Source: Ornithinimicrobium cerasi
GTDB lineage: Bacteria > Actinomycetota > Actinomycetes > Actinomycetales > Dermatophilaceae
DNA: 64,000 nt
Assembly: GCF_003702705.1 (NCBI RefSeq)
Contig: NZ_QZMN01000002.1
Coordinates: 62,001 to 126,000 of the forward strand
Direction of reading: 5' to 3'
The position numbers and the translations under genes are program-made. The notes under the pieces were generated by a model that made no database searches, was not told the origin of the DNA, and worked only from the letters and a program-made list of their open reading frames with translations. Shown one piece after another: positions 16,269-25,602 of this stretch (position 1 is its first letter; every line of letters begins with the position of its first letter).

Positions 16269-17072
16269 ATGACCACCCCCGCCCGCCGCGCCAGGCCCGC
16301 CCTCGCCGCCCTCGCCCTCGCCGTCCCCTTCGTCGTCGCCGGTGCCCCGGGCGCGTCGGCGGCGCCACCCACCGCCGTCTACGACGCGCTCGGTGACTCC
16401 TACGCCGCCGGGTTCGGGACCGCCCCCTTCTCCCCGCCGTGCGCCCGTTCGCCCCTCGCCTACCCGGAGGTGCTGGACGGGAGGATGCGGATCGACCTGG
16501 ACGACTTCGCCGCCTGCTCCGGGGCCGTCGCCGCACCGGTGGGGAACACCATTCACGCGCAGCTGGGGGCACTGGACGCGGAGACCGACCTGGTGACCAT
16601 CTCGATCGGCGGCAACGACATCGGCTGGGCAGCAGTAGTCGTCGCCTGCCTCGGCGGGAGCGACGCTCAGTGCGACGGGGCGATCACCGCCGCGCGCACT
16701 GCCGTCACCACCATGCTCCCGGGTCTCCTTGACGACGCCTACACGGCCGTCGACGCGGCGGCCCCCGACGCTCATGTCGTGGTGACCGGGTATCCGCACC
16801 TCCTCTCCCCCGAGTACGGCGCCTTCCTCGGTGCCTCGGTGGAGGAGCAGATGGCCCTCAACGCCGCGGCCGACCTGCTCAACAGCGTGATCGCCGCGGA
16901 GGCGGCCGAGGCCGGTTTCCAGTACGTCGACGTGACGAAGCGTTTTGGCGGCCACGGCGCCAACTCGCCCGACGCCTGGATCAGCCCTGCCAACTTCCAC
17001 CCCACCGCGGACGGCCAGAACGCCTACGCCGCGGCCCTGACCGCCGCGATCAAACCCCGCGACCTTCGCTGA
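16269..17072 (+). CDS. Secreted SGNH/GDSL-family hydrolase
   Basis: A 267-residue esterase/lipase-type protein. A signal peptide ends near ASA-A (31-32). The SGNH blocks are present: GDSYAAG with the nucleophile S44, GGND at 114-117, and HPTADGQ starting at H244 with the catalytic histidine. Cysteines occur in pairs, suggesting disulfides as in the streptomycete extracellular lipase of this family. The substrate is unknown. Its last 23 bases overlap the converging serine hydrolase gene, so the two mRNAs are antisense at their 3' ends. Confidence 0.9.
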   Translation: MTTPARRARPALAALALAVPFVVAGAPGASAAPPTAVYDALGDSYAAGFGTAPFSPPCARSPLAYPEVLDGRMRIDLDDFAACSGAVAAPVGNTIHAQLGALDAETDLVTISIGGNDIGWAAVVVACLGGSDAQCDGAITAARTAVTTMLPGLLDDAYTAVDAAAPDAHVVVTGYPHLLSPEYGAFLGASVEEQMALNAAADLLNSVIAAEAAEAGFQYVDVTKRFGGHGANSPDAWISPANFHPTADGQNAYAAALTAAIKPRDLR

Positions 17073-18477
17073 GGCGCGCCAGCATCGTCGTCGCCTCGTC
17101 GTCGTCCGGGTCCAGCTCGACCGCCCGGCGCAGGTGCCGGCGGGCGTCCTCGAGCCGCCCGTCGATCTCGTGGGCCCAGCCGGTGTTGAGCTCCATCTGG
17201 GCCGAGTCCGGCTGGACGCGCTGCCACAGCTCCAGCAACGCCCAGGCCAGGTCGGTGCGGTGCATCTCGATCACGCCCCACACCGCGTCCGAGAACCCGA
17301 CCTCGTCCAGGTCGACCTCTTCGGCGTCCGCCTCCGCGAGCCGGCGGTAGAGCTCGGCGGCGGGGGTCACCCCAGACCTCTCGAGCACGGGCGCCAGCGG
17401 CACCGTGACCGGTGGCAGAGGCGGGTCGGCCAGCTCCTGGCCGAGAAGCACGTCGAGCGCCGTCTTCGTGAGGGTGAAGGTCGGGGCGGTGTTGCTGTCG
17501 GCCAGCACGACGACCCCGACCCCCCGCTCGGGCACCATGGCCAGGCTCGTGCTGAACCCCGGGTCCTCGCCCGAGTGGCTCACCACGGCATACCCGCGGT
17601 GCGTGCCCCGGAACCAGCCGAGCGCCATCTCGGCGTGCCACTGGCCCCCGGCTCCGCCCTCGGAGGTCCACATGGTCTCGTGGCTCCGCGGTGACATCAG
17701 CCCGGCACCACCGGCCAGGTGGGCGACCATCCACCGGCCCAGCTCGGCGGCGCTGCTGTGCAGGGTGGAGCTCGGGGCGTGCCGACGGGTGTAGGGGTAG
17801 GCCCCGTCCACCACCCTCGGCGGCAGCCCCAGGTGCGGGAGGGCGCCGAGGTGGGCCGGCACGTCGGCGCGCAGGAAGGTGCTCGTCGTCATCCCGACCG
17901 GCTGGAGCACCCGCTCCCTGACGGCGTCCTCGAACGGTCGCCCGGCGACCGTCGCGACGAGGTGGCCGAGCAGCTCGTAGGCCGCGTTGGAGTAGGCGAA
18001 CCCGGCGCCGGGGTTCCGCTCGAGGGTCCAGCCGGCGACCCGGGCCGCGAACCGGGCCAGGGCGCCGTCGTCGAGCTCCGGCTCGTGCCAGCCGTAGTCG
18101 CTGACGTCGCCGAGGCCGGAGCGGTGGGACAGGAGGTGGCGCACGGTCATGCCCCCCGCGCGCGGGTCCGTCCACGAAAGGTCGGGCAGGTATGCCGTCA
18201 CACCCGCGTCGAGGTCGAGCTCGCCCGCCTCGACGAGCTGCAGCACCGCGGTCGCGACGAACGTCTTGGACACCGAGGCGAGGTGGAACAACGTGTCCTC
18301 GGTGACCGGGTCGCCGGTCCTCACGTCGCGGGCGCCGAAACCCCTGGTCTGGACACGGTCCCCGTCGTGCACCACGCACATGGCCACCCCGGGCAGCTGC
18401 CACGACTCCACGAGGCGCTCGACGAACGGCCACAGCAGGGACTCGACACGCTCCTCGGTGCTCACCGGCGGGCTCAC
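17050..18477 (-). CDS. Class C beta-lactamase-like serine hydrolase
   Basis: A 475-residue penicillin-binding-protein-fold hydrolase with SVSK (S68 nucleophile, K71), YSN (162-164) and HSG (301-303) in place of the KTG box. Members include esterases, D-aminopeptidases and beta-lactamase homologues. It lacks a signal peptide, so a cytoplasmic esterase or peptidase is more likely than antibiotic resistance. The last 120 residues (ALLELWQRVQPDSAQMELN, then a helical repeat) resemble a TPR segment, an addition to the usual 350-residue family. GTG 18477 gives the first in-frame start matching the fold. Confidence 0.87.
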   Translation of the reverse strand: MSPPVSTEERVESLLWPFVERLVESWQLPGVAMCVVHDGDRVQTRGFGARDVRTGDPVTEDTLFHLASVSKTFVATAVLQLVEAGELDLDAGVTAYLPDLSWTDPRAGGMTVRHLLSHRSGLGDVSDYGWHEPELDDGALARFAARVAGWTLERNPGAGFAYSNAAYELLGHLVATVAGRPFEDAVRERVLQPVGMTTSTFLRADVPAHLGALPHLGLPPRVVDGAYPYTRRHAPSSTLHSSAAELGRWMVAHLAGGAGLMSPRSHETMWTSEGGAGGQWHAEMALGWFRGTHRGYAVVSHSGEDPGFSTSLAMVPERGVGVVVLADSNTAPTFTLTKTALDVLLGQELADPPLPPVTVPLAPVLERSGVTPAAELYRRLAEADAEEVDLDEVGFSDAVWGVIEMHRTDLAWALLELWQRVQPDSAQMELNTGWAHEIDGRLEDARRHLRRAVELDPDDDEATTMLARLSEGRGV

Positions 18478-18526
18478 GCATCGGACGATACTCCTGACGC
18501 ACGGGCCGAGGCGGTCCCCGGCCCGG

Positions 18527-19483
18527 TCAGCCCCGGGCGCCGTCCCCGCCGAGGACGTGCAGCCCGACGGTGGGCACCCCCGGCGCGAGCACCTGCCACC
18601 CGTCGCCCCACGAGCCCACCTCGGAGACGACGATGTCGACCAGCTCCACGGTGGTCAGGCACAGCACCGTCGGCCCGGCTCCCGAGACGACGGCGGCGTG
18701 GCCCTGGGTGCGGAGCCGGTCGACCGCCTCCATCGTCACGGGGTAGACCGGGCGGCGCTGCTCCTGGTGCAGCCAGTCCTGCGTCGCGTCGAGCAGCAGA
18801 CCGGGCTCGCCGGTCAGGGCGTGCACGAGCAGCGCCGAGCGCCCGGCCTGTCGCACCGCGTCCGAGCGGGGCACCTGCGGGCCCAGCACCGCCCGTGCGG
18901 TGGCCGTGTCAAGGCGCGCGCCGGAGGGGAGCAGCACGACGGGGACGACGTCCCGGTGCAGCACCGGGCGCGCCGTGCGCACCACCTTCGACGTGGGCAT
19001 CCACGAGACCGTCAGGCCGCCGTAGGTCGAGGCCGAGGAATTGTCCGGGTGGCCCTCGGCGATCCCGGCGTGGGTGTTGACCAGCCCGAGGTCGGCCTCG
19101 GTGAGGTCCCCGCCCCGGGCCAGCGCGAAACCCAGCCCCAGCCCGCCGACGATCGCCGCCGCGGACGACCCCAGCCCGGCCGACATCGGGATCCCGTTGC
19201 GGCAGGTCACCCGCAGCCCGTAACCGTCCAGCCAGCCGATCCCGCAGGCCTCCAGCGCCTCCCGCAACCGTGCGACGACGAGGTGGCGCGCGTCGGTCGG
19301 CAGCGCCTGCGACCCCTCCCCCTCCAGCTGCACGCGGAGGCGACCGGACTGGGGGAGCACCTCCACGGCATACCCGTCGAGCAGTCCCAGCGCCAGACCC
19401 ACCGCGTCGAAGCCGGGGCCGAGGTTGGCCGAGCTCGCGGGCACGCCGACCTCGACGGTGAGGCCCGGCTCGAGCGCGGCCAT
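18527..19483 (-). CDS. thrB: Homoserine kinase
   Basis: Three hundred and eighteen residues of the GHMP kinase family, phosphorylating homoserine for threonine synthesis. VPASSANLGPGFDAVGLALG and the ATP loop PMSAGLGSSAAAIVGG are diagnostic. The ATG overlaps the thrC stop by one base (TGATG), so the genes are coupled. The usual third partner, hom, is not beside them; the next gene upstream is rdgB. Confidence 0.95.
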   Translation of the reverse strand: MAALEPGLTVEVGVPASSANLGPGFDAVGLALGLLDGYAVEVLPQSGRLRVQLEGEGSQALPTDARHLVVARLREALEACGIGWLDGYGLRVTCRNGIPMSAGLGSSAAAIVGGLGLGFALARGGDLTEADLGLVNTHAGIAEGHPDNSSASTYGGLTVSWMPTSKVVRTARPVLHRDVVPVVLLPSGARLDTATARAVLGPQVPRSDAVRQAGRSALLVHALTGEPGLLLDATQDWLHQEQRRPVYPVTMEAVDRLRTQGHAAVVSGAGPTVLCLTTVELVDIVVSEVGSWGDGWQVLAPGVPTVGLHVLGGDGARG

Positions 19484-20577
19484 CACTCCAGGCCGAGCGC
19501 GTCGGCGGCGCTCACGACGTCGACGCTGACCCGGACCGGCTCCACGTCGGAGCCGTCGGCACCGCGCAGCGCCCACTGCGGGTCCTTCAGACCGTGCCCG
19601 GTGACCGTGCAGACGATCGTGGAGCCCGCCGGGACGAGCCCCGCGGCGTGCGTCTTGAGGAGGCCCGCCACGGAGGCGGCCGAGGCAGGCTCGACGAAGA
19701 TGCCCTCGCGTGCCGACAGCAGGCGGTGCGCCGTGAGGATCTCCTCGTCCGTGACCATGTCGATGAGCCCGCCGGACTCGTCCCGGGCAGCCTCGGCCTG
19801 CTGCCACGACGCCGGGTTGCCGATGCGGATCGCGGTGGCGATGGTCTCCGGCTGGTCGACCGGGTGGCCGAGCACGATCGGGGCAGCACCCGCGGCCTGG
19901 AAGCCGAACATCCTCGGCAGGCGCGTCGCAGGTGCCACGCCGCCGCCGCCCGGGGCGCCGGGATCGGCATACTCGGTGTAACCCCGCCAGTAGGCGGTGA
20001 TGTTGCCGGCGTTGCCGACCGGCAGGCAGTGGATGTCGGGCGCGTCGCCGAGCGCGTCGACGACCTCGAAGGCGGCGGTCTTCTGGCCCTCGATGCGGGC
20101 GGGGTTGACGCTGTTGACCAGCTCGACGGGGTAGGCTTCGGCGAGCTTGCGGGCCAGCGTGAGGCAGTCGTCGAAGTTGCCGTCGACCTGGATGAGGGTG
20201 GCGCCGTGGGCGATGGCCTGGCTCAGCTTGCCCATCGCGATCTTGCCCTCCGGCACCAGCACCCCGCACGTCATCCCGGCCTTGGTCGCGTACGCCGCGG
20301 CGCTCGCGCTCGTGTTGCCGGTGGAGGCGCAGATGACGGCCCTCGCCCCCTTCCGTGCGGCGTCCGAGATCGCCGCGGTCATCCCCCGGTCCTTGAAGGA
20401 GCCGGTGGGGTTGAGGCCCTCGTACTTGACGTGGACCTGCCCCCCGACCAGCTCCGAGAGGTGCTCGGCGGGGATCAGCGGCGTCCCGCCCTCGCGCAGG
20501 GTCACGACGTGCTCGGTGATCGTCGCGGGGAGACGGTCGGCGTACTCGGCGATCACGCCGCGCCACTGGTGCGCCAT
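19483..20577 (-). CDS. thrC: Threonine synthase
   Basis: Three hundred and sixty-four residues, PLP type II fold, converting O-phosphohomoserine to threonine. The Schiff-base lysine is K62 in [25 protein letters not shown] binds the substrate phosphate region and LPVGNAGNI binds the cofactor phosphate. AGAGGA lies seven bases before ATG 20577. The minus-strand -10 box TACCCT (20619-20614), embedded in the octamer GGTATGCC region, gives a leader of roughly 30 bases. Confidence 0.95.
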   Translation of the reverse strand: MAHQWRGVIAEYADRLPATITEHVVTLREGGTPLIPAEHLSELVGGQVHVKYEGLNPTGSFKDRGMTAAISDAARKGARAVICASTGNTSASAAAYATKAGMTCGVLVPEGKIAMGKLSQAIAHGATLIQVDGNFDDCLTLARKLAEAYPVELVNSVNPARIEGQKTAAFEVVDALGDAPDIHCLPVGNAGNITAYWRGYTEYADPGAPGGGGVAPATRLPRMFGFQAAGAAPIVLGHPVDQPETIATAIRIGNPASWQQAEAARDESGGLIDMVTDEEILTAHRLLSAREGIFVEPASAASVAGLLKTHAAGLVPAGSTIVCTVTGHGLKDPQWALRGADGSDVEPVRVSVDVVSAADALGLE

Positions 20578-20658
20578 GTGCGGGTCCTCTGGGTGCGGGG
20601 GGAGGTCGAGGCAAGGGTATGCCGTGCCCGGCGCGCGCCCCCACGCGCACCGTCCGGG

Positions 20659-21288
20659 CTACGGCAGGAGGTGGACCAGGTCCTCGGCGAGGGCCCGAAA
20701 GGCCTGCCCGCGGTGGGAGACCGCGTTCTTCTCCTCGGCGGAGTGCTCGGCGAGGGTCCGGCCGTCGGGGCGGACGAGCAGCGGGTCGTAGCCGAAGCCG
20801 TTGCCCCCGCGCGGCGCCCGGGCCAGGACGCCGCGGCAGTGTCCCTCGCGCACCACCTGCGCCCCGTCCGCGGTCACCAGCGCTGCCGCGCACACGAAGC
20901 CGGCATCCCGGTGCTCGTCGGGGACGTCGGCGAGCTGGGCCAGGAGCAGCCGGTTGTTCGCCTCGTCGCGGTCGAGCCCCGCGATCTCGGCCAGCGGCCC
21001 CGCCCACCGGGCGGAGAAGACCCCCGGCGACCCGCCGAGCACGTCCACCGCCAGCCCGGAGTCGTCGGCGAGCGCGGGCAGGCCGGTGGCGCGGGCGGCA
21101 TACCGGGCCTTGATGAGCGCGTTGTCGGCGAAGGTGACCCCGGACTCGACGACGTCCTCGAGCCCGTCGAAGGAGTCCAGCCCGACGAGCTCGAGCCCCG
21201 CCGTCTCCAGCGCGACCGCGAGGATCTCGCGCAGCTCGACGACCTTGTGCGCGTTGCGCGTCGCGAGGACCAGGCGGGGGTCCCTCAC
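20659..21288 (-). CDS. rdgB: RdgB/HAM1 non-canonical purine NTP pyrophosphatase
   Basis: Two hundred and nine residues from GTG 21288. It hydrolyses ITP, dITP and XTP to keep deaminated purines out of nucleic acids. LATRNAHKVVELREIL, ALADDSGLAVD and GNGFGYDPL are the family motifs. The start lies 7 bases past the rph stop, and rph-rdgB pairing is conserved in many bacteria. A longer in-frame start at 21339 overlaps rph and is not needed. Confidence 0.95.
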   Translation of the reverse strand: MRDPRLVLATRNAHKVVELREILAVALETAGLELVGLDSFDGLEDVVESGVTFADNALIKARYAARATGLPALADDSGLAVDVLGGSPGVFSARWAGPLAEIAGLDRDEANNRLLLAQLADVPDEHRDAGFVCAAALVTADGAQVVREGHCRGVLARAPRGGNGFGYDPLLVRPDGRTLAEHSAEEKNAVSHRGQAFRALAEDLVHLLP

Positions 21289-21295
21289 CGCGGGC

Positions 21296-22096
21296 TCACC
21301 ACGTGGGCGGGCCCTGGTCGACGTCGGCGCCGACCTCATGGGCGTCGGCGCCCCCCATGTCGTCGGCGCCGAAGGCCGCGGCCTGGCGCGCCGTGAGCTC
21401 GGCGCACCCCTCCGCCGCCAGGTCGAGCAGCGCGTCGAGCAGCTCCCGGTCGAACGGGACGCCCTCGGCCGTGCCCTGCAGCTCGACGAACCGCCCGTCC
21501 CCGGTCATCACGACGTTCATGTCGGTGTCCGCGCCGGCGTCCTCCTCGTAGTCGAGGTCGAGCACCGGCTCCCCGTCGACGATGCCGACGCTGACCGCGC
21601 ACACCGACCCGGTGATCGGCTCGGCGTCCGCGGCGATGAGCCCCTTCGCGCGGGCCGCCTCGACCGCGTCGACCAGGGCGACGTAGGCGCCGGTGACGGC
21701 GGCGGTGCGGGTGCCGCCGTCGGCCTGGAGCACGTCGCAGTCGAGCTGGAGGGTGTTCTCACCGAGCGCCCCGAGGTCGACCACCGCCCGCAGCGAGCGC
21801 CCGATGAGCCGGCTGATCTCGTGGGTCCGGCCGCCGATGCGGCCCTTGACCGACTCGCGGTCGGAGCGGGTGTGCGTGGCGCGCGGCAGCATGGCGTACT
21901 CCGCCGTGGTCCAGCCCTGCCCGGAGCCCTTGCGCCAGCGCGGGACCCCCTCGGTGAACGACGCGGCGCACAGCACCCGCGTCCGGCCGAACTCGACCAG
22001 CACGCTGCCCTCGGCGTGGTCGAGCCAGTTGCGGGTGATGCGGATGTCGCGGAGCTGGTCGGGGGTGCGGCCGTCGTGGCGGGAGCCGGTCGTCAT
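21296..22096 (-). CDS. rph: Ribonuclease PH
   Basis: Two hundred and sixty-six residues. It is a phosphorolytic 3'-5' exoribonuclease that trims tRNA 3' ends as a hexamer. The N-terminal [18 protein letters not shown], the phosphate-binding [20 protein letters not shown] arginine-rich helix and [18 protein letters not shown] are typical. It runs into rdgB with a short gap. The C-terminal 25 residues are an acidic extension beyond the core domain. Confidence 0.95.
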   Translation of the reverse strand: MTTGSRHDGRTPDQLRDIRITRNWLDHAEGSVLVEFGRTRVLCAASFTEGVPRWRKGSGQGWTTAEYAMLPRATHTRSDRESVKGRIGGRTHEISRLIGRSLRAVVDLGALGENTLQLDCDVLQADGGTRTAAVTGAYVALVDAVEAARAKGLIAADAEPITGSVCAVSVGIVDGEPVLDLDYEEDAGADTDMNVVMTGDGRFVELQGTAEGVPFDRELLDALLDLAAEGCAELTARQAAAFGADDMGGADAHEVGADVDQGPPTW

Positions 22097-22131
22097 GCCC
22101 TCAGCGTATGCCGTGCCGTTCCCCCGACGCC

Positions 22132-22935
22132 TCAGCCGTTGCGCGCATCCCGCCAGGCCAGCCAGGCGTCCAGCTCGTGGAGCGCGAAGTCAGGCCCGTC
22201 GGCGCTGATCGTGAACAACCGGGCCCCGGCGTCGTGCAGCTCCTGCGCCTGCTCCCCCGGGGTCCCGCGCACCGCGGTGGAGACCTCCACCTCGCTCATG
22301 TCGCGCCCCACGTCGTCGCCGTGCCGACGCAGGATCTCGAGCTTGCGGCGCAGCGTGTCCACGTCCGAGAAGGAATGCCAGATGGTCGCGTGCTCGGCGA
22401 CGATGCGCAGCGTCTTGCGCTCGCCGCCGCCACCGACGAGCACCGGGATCGGACGGGTGGGCGCGGGGTTGAGCCGTGCCCAGCGGTCCCGGATCCGCGG
22501 CATCGCCTCGGCGAGGGCGTCCAGCCGCGAGCCGGCGGTGCCGAACTCGTAGCCGTACTCGTCGTAGTCGCGCTCGAACCAGCCGGACCCGATGCCGAGG
22601 ATCAGCCGGCCCGGGCCGTCCTCCCCCGCGCTGATGTGGTCGACGGTCCGCGCCATGTCAGCCAGCAGGTCGGGGTTGCGGTAGGAGTTGCACGTCACGA
22701 GCGCGCCGATCTCGGCGTGCTCCGTCTGCTCGGCCCAGGCCGCCAGCATCGTCCAGCACTCGAAGTGCTCGCCATCTGGCGGGCCGCTGAGCGGGTAGAA
22801 GTGGTCCCAGTTGAAGATCACGTCGACGCCCGCCTCGTCGAGGCGCCGCACCGCGGCCCGCAGCTGCGCGTAGGAGGCGTGCTGCGGCTGCAGCTGGACG
22901 CCCAGGCGGGTGGGGCGGTCGGTCGGTGTCGGCAT
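22132..22935 (-). CDS. LLM-class F420-type oxidoreductase
   Basis: A 267-residue TIM-barrel protein of the luciferase-like monooxygenase superfamily, F420 subgroup. [53 protein letters not shown] and [18 protein letters not shown] are the markers; the last is the cofactor phosphate region. The substrate is unknown. ATG 22935 is preferred to an upstream ATG at 22992, which lies within the divergent gene. The start faces the small Rho-N-like gene across 34 bases. Confidence 0.88.
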   Translation of the reverse strand: MPTPTDRPTRLGVQLQPQHASYAQLRAAVRRLDEAGVDVIFNWDHFYPLSGPPDGEHFECWTMLAAWAEQTEHAEIGALVTCNSYRNPDLLADMARTVDHISAGEDGPGRLILGIGSGWFERDYDEYGYEFGTAGSRLDALAEAMPRIRDRWARLNPAPTRPIPVLVGGGGERKTLRIVAEHATIWHSFSDVDTLRRKLEILRRHGDDVGRDMSEVEVSTAVRGTPGEQAQELHDAGARLFTISADGPDFALHELDAWLAWRDARNG

Positions 22936-22952
22936 GCGTCCCAGCCTGCCAC

Positions 22953-22962
22953 GGCATACCGT
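22953..22962 (+). promoter_or_regulatory. -10 box for the Rho-N-like gene inside a GGCATACC octamer
   Basis: The octamer GGCATACC (22953-22960) continues into TACCGT (22957-22962), a TAnnnT -10 box lying 7 bases before ATG 22970. This spacing predicts a leaderless mRNA. Confidence 0.5.
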
Positions 22963-22969
22963 CGAGGGC

Positions 22970-23257
22970 ATGGCACCGAGGAACGACGGCAAGCGCGAGG
23001 ATCCCGGCCCCAGCGTGAAGGACCCGGAGGTCTACGAGGCCCTGCGCGAGGACGGCGCGAGCAAGGAGAAGGCGGCGCGGATCGCCAACGCGGCCGCCAA
23101 CAGCTCCCGCTCGGAGGTCGGCGAGCGCGGCGGTCACGCCGAGAGCTACGAGGACCGGACGGTCGAGGAGCTGCGGGACCGGGCCGGAGAGCTGGACATC
23201 CAGGGTCGGTCCTCGATGACCAAGGACGAGCTCATCGACGCTCTCCGGAACCGCTGA
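22970..23257 (+). CDS. Small protein with Rho-N/SAP-like C-terminal domain
   Basis: Ninety-five residues. The N-terminal half (KDPEVYEALREDGASKEKAARIANAAAN) matches a small conserved actinobacterial motif; the C-terminal half (DRTVEELRDRAGELDIQGRSSMTKDELIDALR) is a Rho-N-type helix-extended-helix domain, which binds nucleic acids in Rho. The role is unknown. Its last 26 bases overlap the 3' end of the converging YczE-type gene. Confidence 0.78.
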   Translation: MAPRNDGKREDPGPSVKDPEVYEALREDGASKEKAARIANAAANSSRSEVGERGGHAESYEDRTVEELRDRAGELDIQGRSSMTKDELIDALRNR

Positions 23258-23951
23258 CCGGCTCCAGCGGCACGACGAACCACGGCAGCATCGCCTGGGT
23301 GATCGGCCCGATGACCAGCGCGTAGGCGACCGTCGCCAGGCCCAGCACGCCACCGAGCGCCCACCCGACCAGCACGACCGCCACCTCGAGCGAGGTGCGC
23401 ACCAGCCGGATCGACCGGCCGGTGCGACGCGCGAGCCCGGTCATCAGGCCGTCCCGCGGCCCCGGACCGAGCTGCGCGCCGATGTACATCGCCGTGGCCA
23501 TCCCGTTGAGCAGCAGCCCGGCCACGACCAGCAGCAGCCGGGGTGCGAGCCCGTCGACCGCGGGGATGAGCGCGATCGCCGGGTCGACGACGACGCCGAT
23601 GAGCACGGCGTTGGCCACCGTCCCCAGACCCGGAGCCTGACGGATCGGGATCCACAGGAGCAGCACGACCACGGACACCGCGATCACCACCTGCCCGAAG
23701 GTCAGCGGGACGTGCCGGGCAACGCCCTGGTGGAGCACGTCCCAGGGCATGACGCCCAGCGTCCCGCGCACGAGCAGGGCCATCGACACGGCGTAGAGCA
23801 CCAGTCCGACGACGAGCTGCGGCAGCCGCCGGCCCAGACGCCCGGCGCGTAGCTGCTGCAGCGGCCCGTGCCCGGTGAGCTGGCGGCGAGGGTCGGCGGC
23901 GCGGGCGCGGGCCCGCTCGGCGGTCATGGACCAAGCGTTCATGAGCCCCAC
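23232..23951 (-). CDS. YczE-like membrane protein
   Basis: A 239-residue membrane protein with about five or six hydrophobic segments and the YczE/YitT-type motifs LVVGLVLYAVSMALLVRG, GVMPWDVLHQG, GLGTVANAVLIG and LGPGPRDGLMTGL. Genes of this family are known to sit beside MocR-type regulators, as here, and transport of a vitamin B6-related or amino compound has been proposed but not shown. Start codons at 23951, 23942 or 23927 are all possible; the first is reported. It diverges from the MocR gene across an operator-like inverted repeat. Confidence 0.82.
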   Translation of the reverse strand: MGLMNAWSMTAERARARAADPRRQLTGHGPLQQLRAGRLGRRLPQLVVGLVLYAVSMALLVRGTLGVMPWDVLHQGVARHVPLTFGQVVIAVSVVVLLLWIPIRQAPGLGTVANAVLIGVVVDPAIALIPAVDGLAPRLLLVVAGLLLNGMATAMYIGAQLGPGPRDGLMTGLARRTGRSIRLVRTSLEVAVVLVGWALGGVLGLATVAYALVIGPITQAMLPWFVVPLEPVSGSGERR

Positions 23952-23974
23952 CCTGCCCGCGACTGGACCTCACC

Positions 23975-24017
23975 TCCATAGCCACTTTCCGGCCGGTGGC
24001 CCTCAGGTGGCTATGGA
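23975..24017. promoter_or_regulatory. Operator-like inverted repeat between yczE-like and MocR genes
   Basis: TCCATAGCCAC (23975-23985) and GTGGCTATGGA (24007-24017) are exact 11-bp complements separated by 21 bases. Related half-sites ACTGGAC (near 23962) and CAGTCCA (near 24022) flank them. Spacing of arms is about three helical turns, fitting a dimeric regulator. It sits in the divergent promoter of a known regulator-target gene pairing, so MocR binding is inferred. Confidence 0.6.
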
Positions 24018-24048
24018 CACCCAGTCCACTTCCCACCACCCTGGGGGT

Positions 24049-25506
24049 ATGCCGCGTCTCGTCACCGCCACCCGCGTCGCCTCCCTCGTCGGTCCGCTCG
24101 TGGACCGCGGCGACGCCCCGGCCTACTCCCGGCTCGCCGACGCGCTGCGCCAGGTCATCGCCGACGGCCGGATCCCGCAGGGCACCCGCCTCCCCTCCGA
24201 GCGAGACCTCACCGGCCCGGTCGGTCTGAGCCGGACCACCGTCACCCGGGCCTACGCCGAGCTGCGGGAGCAGGGTTACGTCCTCACCCGACGCGGCTCA
24301 GGCAGCGTCGCCCGCGTCCCGGACGTCCCCGGCGGCCGGGTCGACCACCTCCTGGCGCCCAGCAGCCTCGGCGACGACGGGCGCGTCGTCGACCTCACCT
24401 GCACCGCCCAGGGCGCCCCGAGCGGGCTCGTGGAGGCCTACCAGCGGGCGCTCGAGCAGCTCCCGACCTACCTCCAGGGCACCGGCTACTACCCCAGCGG
24501 CCTGCCCGCCCTCCGCGAGCGCATCGCCGCCCGGTTCACCGCACGCGGCCTGCCCACCGACGCCGACCAGGTCCTCGTCACGGCCGGTGCGCTGGCCGCG
24601 GTCGCCACGGCCTGCGGCCCCCTCGTCGGACGCCGCGCGCCGGTCCTCGTCGAGAGCCCGACCTACCCCAACGTCGTCGCCGCCCTCCAGGGCGCCGGTG
24701 CCCGGCTGGTCGCCCACCCCCTGGACCACCTCACCCAGGACTGGGACGTCCCGGGGCTGGCCGCCGCGGTCCGCGCGAGCGGCGCGCGGGCGGCATACCT
24801 GATCCCGGACTTCCACAACCCCACGGGTGCGCTGATGGGCGCCGGGCAGCGTGCCGAGGTCGCGCGGGTGCTGCGCGGCGCCGGCGTGGTCGCGGTGATC
24901 GACGAGTCGCTCGTCGACCTGTCGCTGGAGGGTCAGGTGATGCCGGGCCCGCTCGGCGCGCACCTGCCCACGGCGGTGACCGTCGGCAGCGCCAGCAAGA
25001 GCCTGTGGGGCGGGCTGCGGGTGGGGTGGCTGCGGGCGCCGCGCGGGCGCGTGGACGAGTTCGCCTCCAGCCGGCTGCGCCTCGACCTCGGCGCCCCGGT
25101 CATGGAGCAGCTCGTCGTGACCCACCTGCTGGACCGGTACGACGAGATCCTGGCCGAGCGTCGCGCCCACCTGCGCGAGGGCCGGGACGCGCTGGTCGCC
25201 GGGCTGGCGCGCCACCTGCCCGACTGGCGGGTGCGTGTGCCGGCGGGCGGCATGGCGCTGTGGTGCGCGCTGCCCTCCCCCGGCTCGACGGCGCTGGCGG
25301 TCGCGGCCCGCTCGCACGGCGTCGTGCTCGCCGCGGGACCGGCGTTCGCCCCGGCAGGAGGCATGGACGGCTGGGTCCGGCTGCCCTACTCGCTGCCCGC
25401 GGACCAGCTGGCGGGGGTGCCCGAGCGGCTGGCCGCCGCCTGGGACGACGTGGTGCGGGGTCGCGTCCGGCCCGGGCTCGCCGGCGCGCGTCGGATCATC
25501 GCCTGA
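24049..25506 (+). CDS. MocR-type GntR/aminotransferase transcriptional regulator
   Basis: A 485-residue fusion. Residues 24-90 form a GntR winged helix (PAYSRLADALRQVIADGRI, LPSERDLTGPVGLSRTTVTRAY); residues 115-480 are a fold-type I aminotransferase with DFHNPTG (254-260), VIDES near 284 and the PLP lysine K317 in GSASKSLWGG. Such regulators sense PLP or amino compounds. ATG 24049 is chosen because the in-frame ATG 24013 lies inside the operator repeat; neither has a good ribosome-binding site. The start codon itself is within a GGTATGCC octamer. Confidence 0.88.
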   Translation: MPRLVTATRVASLVGPLVDRGDAPAYSRLADALRQVIADGRIPQGTRLPSERDLTGPVGLSRTTVTRAYAELREQGYVLTRRGSGSVARVPDVPGGRVDHLLAPSSLGDDGRVVDLTCTAQGAPSGLVEAYQRALEQLPTYLQGTGYYPSGLPALRERIAARFTARGLPTDADQVLVTAGALAAVATACGPLVGRRAPVLVESPTYPNVVAALQGAGARLVAHPLDHLTQDWDVPGLAAAVRASGARAAYLIPDFHNPTGALMGAGQRAEVARVLRGAGVVAVIDESLVDLSLEGQVMPGPLGAHLPTAVTVGSASKSLWGGLRVGWLRAPRGRVDEFASSRLRLDLGAPVMEQLVVTHLLDRYDEILAERRAHLREGRDALVAGLARHLPDWRVRVPAGGMALWCALPSPGSTALAVAARSHGVVLAAGPAFAPAGGMDGWVRLPYSLPADQLAGVPERLAAAWDDVVRGRVRPGLAGARRIIA

Positions 25507-25513
25507 GACCGCG

Positions 25514-25567
25514 TACACTGGAGGTGTTGCTAAGGGTTTCGCGCGCCGGGTGGCTGGGACGGCGCGC
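25514..25567 (+). promoter_or_regulatory. Promoter box and leader hairpin of the MFS gene
   Basis: A TACACT -10 box at 25514-25519 is followed by an 80-base leader containing GCGCGCCG (25541-25548) and CGGCGCGC (25560-25567), a perfect 8-bp stem with an 11-nt loop. The start codon is at 25603. The hairpin may influence expression; no known riboswitch was recognised. Confidence 0.4.
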
Positions 25568-25602
25568 ACGTCCATCGACGGACCTGTCGAAAGGCGACCC
25601 CC

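Noticed and set aside
17050..18477. Antibiotic-resistance beta-lactamase
   Set aside because: No signal peptide and HSG instead of KTG; family includes many esterases and peptidases.
17719..19080. Long plus-strand frame opposite the serine hydrolase and thrB
   Set aside because: Arg/Pro-rich shadow crossing two real genes on the other strand.
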